Below are positions 59,915 to 64,000 of a stretch of 64,000 nucleotides of DNA, one piece after another. The notes beneath the pieces are model-generated. The model saw nothing but the letters and a program-made list of their open reading frames with translations, searched no databases and was not told the DNA's origin. Position numbers and translations under genes: made by a program. Source of the DNA: Phylloscopus collybita (lineage: Eukaryota > Chordata > Aves > Passeriformes > Phylloscopidae); assembly GCA_027886175.1 (NCBI GenBank), contig JAJNNQ010000005.1:3336501-3400500 (forward strand). Reading direction: 5' to 3'. Position 1 is the first letter of the stretch; the number at the start of each line of letters is the position of its first letter.

Positions 59915-60360
59915 AGGAGCTGGAGCTGCTGCAGAGAGCCCAGAGGAGGCTCCAGGAGGAGCAGAGGGATGGAGCAGCTCTGCTGGGAGGAAAGGCTGGC
60001 AGAGCTGGGATTGTTCACCTGGAGAGGAGAAGCTTTGGGCTGAGCTCAGGGTGGCCTTGCAGGGCCTGAAGGGGATACAGGAAACATGGAGAGAGACAAT
60101 TGGCAAGGGATGGAGTGATGGGACACAGGGAATGGCTTCAAACTGACAGAGGGAAGGGTTAGATGGGATATTGGGAAAAAATTGTTCCCTGTGATGGTTC
60201 TCTGAGGCCCTGGCACAGGGTGCCCAGAGCAGCTGTGGCTGCCCCTGGATCCCTGGCAGTGCCCAAGGCCAGGCTGGACATTGGGGCTTGGAGCAGCCTG
60301 GGACAGTGGGAGGGTCCCTGCCATGGCAGGGGGTTTGGAACTAGGTGACCTTTAAAAGGC
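59915..60360 (+). mobile_element. CR1 LINE 3' fragment, longest in the window
   Basis: Plus orientation. It carries more of the CR1 3' region than the other copies: CCCAGAGGAGGCTCCAGGAG, GGATGGAGCAGCTCTGCTGG, CACCTGGAGAGGAGAAGCTT, GGCTTCAAACTGACAGAGGG, GATGGGATATTGGGAAAAAA, GGCCCTGGCACAGGGTGCCC and GGAGCAGCCTGGGACAGTGG. The canonical tail is replaced by AAATAAATCTGTTGGTG and an 18-A run. Frames on both strands here are shadows. No reverse transcriptase sequence is present. Confidence 0.92.
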
Positions 60361-60385
60361 TCTTGTAAAATAAATCTGTTGGTGT

Positions 60386-60403
60386 AAAAAAAAAAAAAAA
60401 AAC
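60386..60403. repeat. Poly(A) tract, 18 bp, after CR1
   Basis: A run of 18 A lies about 25 bp beyond the last recognisable CR1 block. CR1 normally ends in short ATTCTATG-type repeats rather than poly(A), so the tract may be a separate expansion. Confidence 0.85.
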
Positions 60404-61307
60404 CCTTTATTGATGATGGAGGAAAAAAACAAAGAAGAAAATACAGATAAAATACAGTGCCACCCTGAAGATGTGGAAGGAAAAGGAGAAGTAGCAGGTG
60501 TCTCCTCTGGCAAGATCTAGATGTGTCCAGATGAGGTTTTAAGAGTCAGATCTACAGCAGCTTTACCCCTATTTCCACCAGGCTGAGAATGGGTTCCTAA
60601 TAATTTCCTGCTATCTGCTAAAATAACAACTGCTTAGGTCATGGTAAAAAGCCAGGATATCTGCTGTATTTATTCTGCTATAAGCTCTGTTCTTAATCTT
60701 GTAAGAAATCATGTGATGGCTTTACCTTTAGCTACTTCCAGGTCCCTGCCTTGGAGTGACTGTGCCCGAGGAGGTGAGGCAGGAAAAGCCTGGCTCACGT
60801 CAGAGCTGGGCTGGCAGGACAGCACCAACACATCCCAGCCAACAGCATCTGCATTCTGTCCTGAAATCACAAACAACCACCCCAAAAGAATGACCAGAAA
60901 TCAGAAAATGTGTTTGTTTGGTTTGTTTGTTTGTTTAAGATCATGAACTTGATTTTTTTCTGGTTTGTTTCTTCAAGATATCTTCAGTATTTTTCCTTCC
61001 ACTCTGAAGTTTACAGAAACAAATTTTTCCCTTACTGAGCCTCATGTAATATCTTTATCTGACAAACAGAGACTTTAGGAAAATGGTGGCAAGGCTCAGA
61101 CATCCAAAAGTTATTCAAATTACTAATTCCCCTTGGTTTCAAAGCGTGTGAAAGGCCGAAATATGTTGGAGAGCTGGGGGCCAAATATGAGATTCACTAA
61201 AAATATGTACCCATTTTCAAAACTGTCTGTGAGTTTCTTTTCTTCCCAGCTCTCCTTGGTACTTGCTGCAGCTCCCAAACCTCAGTTTAAGGTAGCAATC
61301 TATCATC

Positions 61308-61462
61308 TTGTTGGGTTTTTTGTTTGTTTGTTGTTTGTTTGTGTTTGTTTTTGTTTTTTGCTTTTGCTTTATTGGGTTTTTTGTTTGGTTTTTTTGTTGT
61401 TGTTGTTCTTGGGGTTTGTTTTGTTTTATTTTGGGGGGGGGGGTTGGTTGGTTTTTCTTTTT
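61308..61462. repeat. T/G-rich low-complexity tract with 11-G run
   Basis: About 150 bp of TTTG, TTTTG and TTGTTG units ending in an uninterrupted run of 11 G (61433-61443). Frames through it are Phe/Cys/Val strings that look like transmembrane segments only because of composition. Confidence 0.88.
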
Positions 61463-62775
61463 TCAGAAGAAAAGACGCTGCTCTTTCTGCTGGTTTTCAT
61501 CTCACCTCCCTGATTTTAGCAAGGATAAGAGATGGGGAGAAAGAAAAGCTCACATCTGTGCAGAGGCACATCTGCAACCAGCCCTCCTGTGTTCAATCCT
61601 CTGGTTTGGCTGTGGGGAAGAAGCAGGTCTTGATTGCACAGGGCTTTGAAGTTTGGTGGTGATTGGAACACGTGCTGAAAGGCAGTGCCACGACCAGGTT
61701 TATATGAAAAGCTGATTATCTATTGAAGGGAAGTCTGTTTATATGTTTACTTCCACTTGTGTTAGTACACAGGGAAAGGAGAGGGAAATTAGCACATGAA
61801 AATGCCAGATGTGACTAAGAGCTCTCAAAGTGAGATAGGGCTGGGCTCAGATCAAAGGGCTCTGCTGATTTGGGGTAAGTCTCACACTGTCTCTTCTGTC
61901 TCGGAGTTACTTTAGGCCCTCGTGGTTAAAAGATTTATTGGGAACCACAAAAACACATCTGAGCTTCTCATTTTGCAGACTTTACCTTCCTTTTTACACA
62001 GTTGCAGGATAGCACCAAAAGAACAACATCAATTCCCTCTGGTACCTTTCAGGCCATGTTCAAAGACATGTGGAGCCTTTGGCAGAGAAGATTTATGCAC
62101 CAAGGTGATACTCTAACAAATTATGTCCAGCCATCTGAAAGTCATCATTTCTGTGCACATGCATGCATTTTAAAAGAAAATCTACAAGAGGATCAAAACC
62201 AAGATTAAACCACATCTGTTTGGGTTTAAACTACATTGTCTGCAGAGTTCAAAGTTGTTTCCTTTCGTCTAAAAAAACTCACCCAGCTGTTTTTTATCTT
62301 AAATTCCTGCCACTATCAAAGACGTGTTTTCATTGGCCGGCCGATGTTATTTCTAGAAGCTGAGCTAGTTAGGAATGGAGCTAAATAAGAAAATATGCTT
62401 TATTCATCAAAGGTCTACCCTCTGTGACTCGACTTGGCACGCTGAGAAAATTAATAGAGAGGTTTCATCAGGTCCTAATGGGAACAGAGCATCTACTGTG
62501 TGTCATCATGCCATAAATTAGGCCCTCAATCTTTTCACGCAAAGTAATTGACTACAACTGACACCGATAAGGACAGAATGAATCAGAAGAGGCACAGATG
62601 GAACAGGAAACAAATAAATACAGCACAAACTCAATACAGGGGAAGGAGGAATGTTTTGAAAATGGCCATCAATCAATAGGCATCCTGCATGAAGGCAGGT
62701 GTGTAAAAAATGCAGGGCTTGTTCAGCTACCCCTGACAAACATGCACGCCCACGGGCAGGTGCAGGTGTGAATAT

Positions 62776-62797
62776 GCACACACACACACACACACAG
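62776..62797. repeat. CA microsatellite, about 11 units
   Basis: A near-perfect CA run between GAATATG and GAGTAAC. Confidence 0.88.
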
Positions 62798-63070
62798 AGT
62801 AACACCACACCACAAACTTAGTGCTCAGTGCTGAACAAAGAGAACAAAAATACTTCTTCCATAGCATAGTGGCAGCGTTTTGTGTTATAATACGAAAGGA
62901 ACGTGAGCTTAAACCAGAAGGGTGTGACAGGACTGGCCTCATCCGAGCAATGAATCTCACTTTTCTAGAAGCCCTCTGCCTCCTCGAGTAATTTCAAGCA
63001 GTGTGTGAAGGTCTCTTTCATACACCAGAGCCTGTTTCACTCTAGTGGGAACTGGCTGAAGCCTCTCATA

Positions 63071-63113
63071 AAATCACAGAATGGCTTGGGTAGGAAGGGA
63101 CCTTAAAGGCCAC
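63071..63113 (-). mobile_element. CR1 LINE 3' end remnant, 43 bp
   Basis: AATCACAGAATGGCTTGGGT followed by AGGAAGGGACCTTAAAGGCC is the CR1 terminal region seen from the minus strand. Similarity ends after about 43 bp, a very short 5'-truncated insertion or deletion remnant. Confidence 0.82.
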
Positions 63114-64000
63114 CTGGGTGCACGTGGGGAGGGGCAAGGAACTCATGAACTGGGCTACACCCGAACTCCTGAAGGCAAAATTCCCTGCATCCTAAGGCCA
63201 GCCTGGATCCACAAGACAAGCAGCAAAAAGCTGGCCTATCTTGGCCAAGCAGTTCTCAGAGCTGTTCTCTCACCCCTTCCCAGCACACCCAGAGTGGAGA
63301 GGGAGCACTGATCATCCTTTAGCCAGGAGCCCAGGGCAGGAGAAGCTGCCAAGGCTGAGGCTGTTCAGGTGAGCAGGAGGCTCTGCCCGTGGACACTTGT
63401 GGGTCCCACTCTGGATTTTGGTCCCTAAACCCCAGAAGTTTTCTTTTCTGGATTTTGGTCCCTAAACCCCAGAAGTTTTCTTTCCTGGGTCCACCTTGCC
63501 CTGCTCTTTCTGAATTCAAGAACACAGCTTCCTTTTGTGACGCAGCAAATGGGAAAACTGAGCAGTTGGGCACCCCACAGCTGGCCCAGTAATGTCCCCA
63601 CGTTTTCAATCTGTTCATTATTCGGTTGTCCCAGATTGATACATTTGATATCTCCCAGATCATTCCTGCCCTGGCCCAGCAGCTGGCAGCTGATGCCATA
63701 ACTCTGTGACTGTGTCCCTGTAATGTACAGAACATGTGGGGCTGGCTTTGCTCACCAACTGTGTGTACACACTGTGTGCTCCACAGTCAAATGTAATTTT
63801 ACACATTTCCAATTTACATTTAGCGTTGGGTGGGATAAACCAGTAAATCATTTGCTCTGGGAAGAAGAACAATACCAGCTAATTTATGTAGCTAATCAGA
63901 AGCACATTATTTTTGTTGTGTTTGTTTTCACTGCAGTCTTGAGCTTGAAAATATTTTGGGTGGTCTTTGTTCCGAATTCGCTCCCCCTCTTTTTCCAAAA
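63114..64000. other. Unique non-coding DNA, no gene seen
   Basis: Apart from the 37-bp tandem duplication at 63411-63484 nothing is recognisable. The 138-codon minus frame at 63319-63735 runs across that duplication and carries an internally repeated peptide for that reason; it has no domain. Confidence 0.5.
63411..63484. repeat. Tandem duplication, two 37-bp units
   Basis: Two directly adjacent, essentially identical units starting CTGGATTTTGGTCCCTAAAC and ending AGTTTTCTTT. The second unit differs only at its last base or two, so the duplication looks recent. Confidence 0.88.

Larger units (their letters stand above)
60404..63070. other. Unique non-coding DNA; possible conserved element
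   Basis: No gene is recognised. Contents are the T/G tract at 61308-61462, a CA microsatellite at 62776-62797, and repeat-free sequence at about 62280-62580. That last part has ATTGGCCGGCCGATG (a palindromic GGCCGGCC at 62335-62342), TTCATCAAAGGTC, and CpG-containing words, which could be conserved. Confidence 0.45.

Noticed and set aside
61133..61662. Frames that look like multi-pass membrane peptides
   Set aside because: The Phe/Cys/Val/Leu strings come from the TTTG/TTTTG tract, not from a gene.
1..64000. CRISPR array, prokaryotic operon or bacterial gene system
   Set aside because: Repeat content, low coding density and CR1/LTR/SINE elements show vertebrate nuclear DNA; no regularly spaced repeat-spacer structure exists.

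Overview
The window reads as vertebrate nuclear DNA from a perching bird (Passeriformes). The main evidence is the interspersed repeats. Several fragments carry the avian CR1 LINE 3' end. One tRNA-Ile-derived SINE with a CR1-like tail matches the passerine TguSINE1 type. There are also several retroviral solo-LTR-like elements with clean target-site duplications. I found no supportable protein-coding exon, rRNA or tRNA gene, or CRISPR array. All open frames are short; the longest is 235 codons, and it runs into an LTR. None shows a recognisable domain, and many are translations of A-, T- or GT-rich low-complexity DNA or of CR1. The window is best described as a gene desert, or the interior of a very long intron.

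Layout. 1-7.2 kb is unique AT-rich DNA with a doubled CR1 (about 1.79-2.18 kb) and a 184-bp direct duplication (5661-5844 and 7506-7689); the second copy abuts the 3' end of another CR1. 9.9-12.1 kb holds an LTR-like piece with four GACTTCA motifs, a short CpG-rich patch (11.0-11.3 kb), and a 730-bp solo LTR with a perfect CAGGG target duplication. 18.3-22.4 kb is a retrovirus-derived cluster: a minus-strand solo LTR (CCCTG duplication), a truncated CR1, a second minus-strand LTR, and a short plus-strand LTR. 22.4-41 kb is mostly unique, with long homopolymers. A degraded ancient CR1 lies at 41.2-41.6 kb. A second copy of the 730-bp LTR family lies at 47.1-47.8 kb on the same strand, 35 kb from the first. 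53-60 kb carries two more CR1s, the tRNA-Ile SINE, and a 315-bp minus-strand LTR with a perfect 6-bp CTCCCC duplication. Small CR1 remnants and tandem repeats finish the window.

Several repeat-free stretches look like candidate conserved regulatory elements: about 6.48-7.11, 12.42-12.69, 27.7-28.26, 38.56-39.2, 40.54-40.8, 45.19-45.64, 59.5-59.64 and 62.28-62.58 kb. They are AT-rich, hold homeodomain, octamer and TCF-like words, and keep some CpGs. That reading is inference; an alignment across birds or amniotes would decide it. No set of genes working together can be described. The functional content, if any, is regulatory or retroelement-derived.
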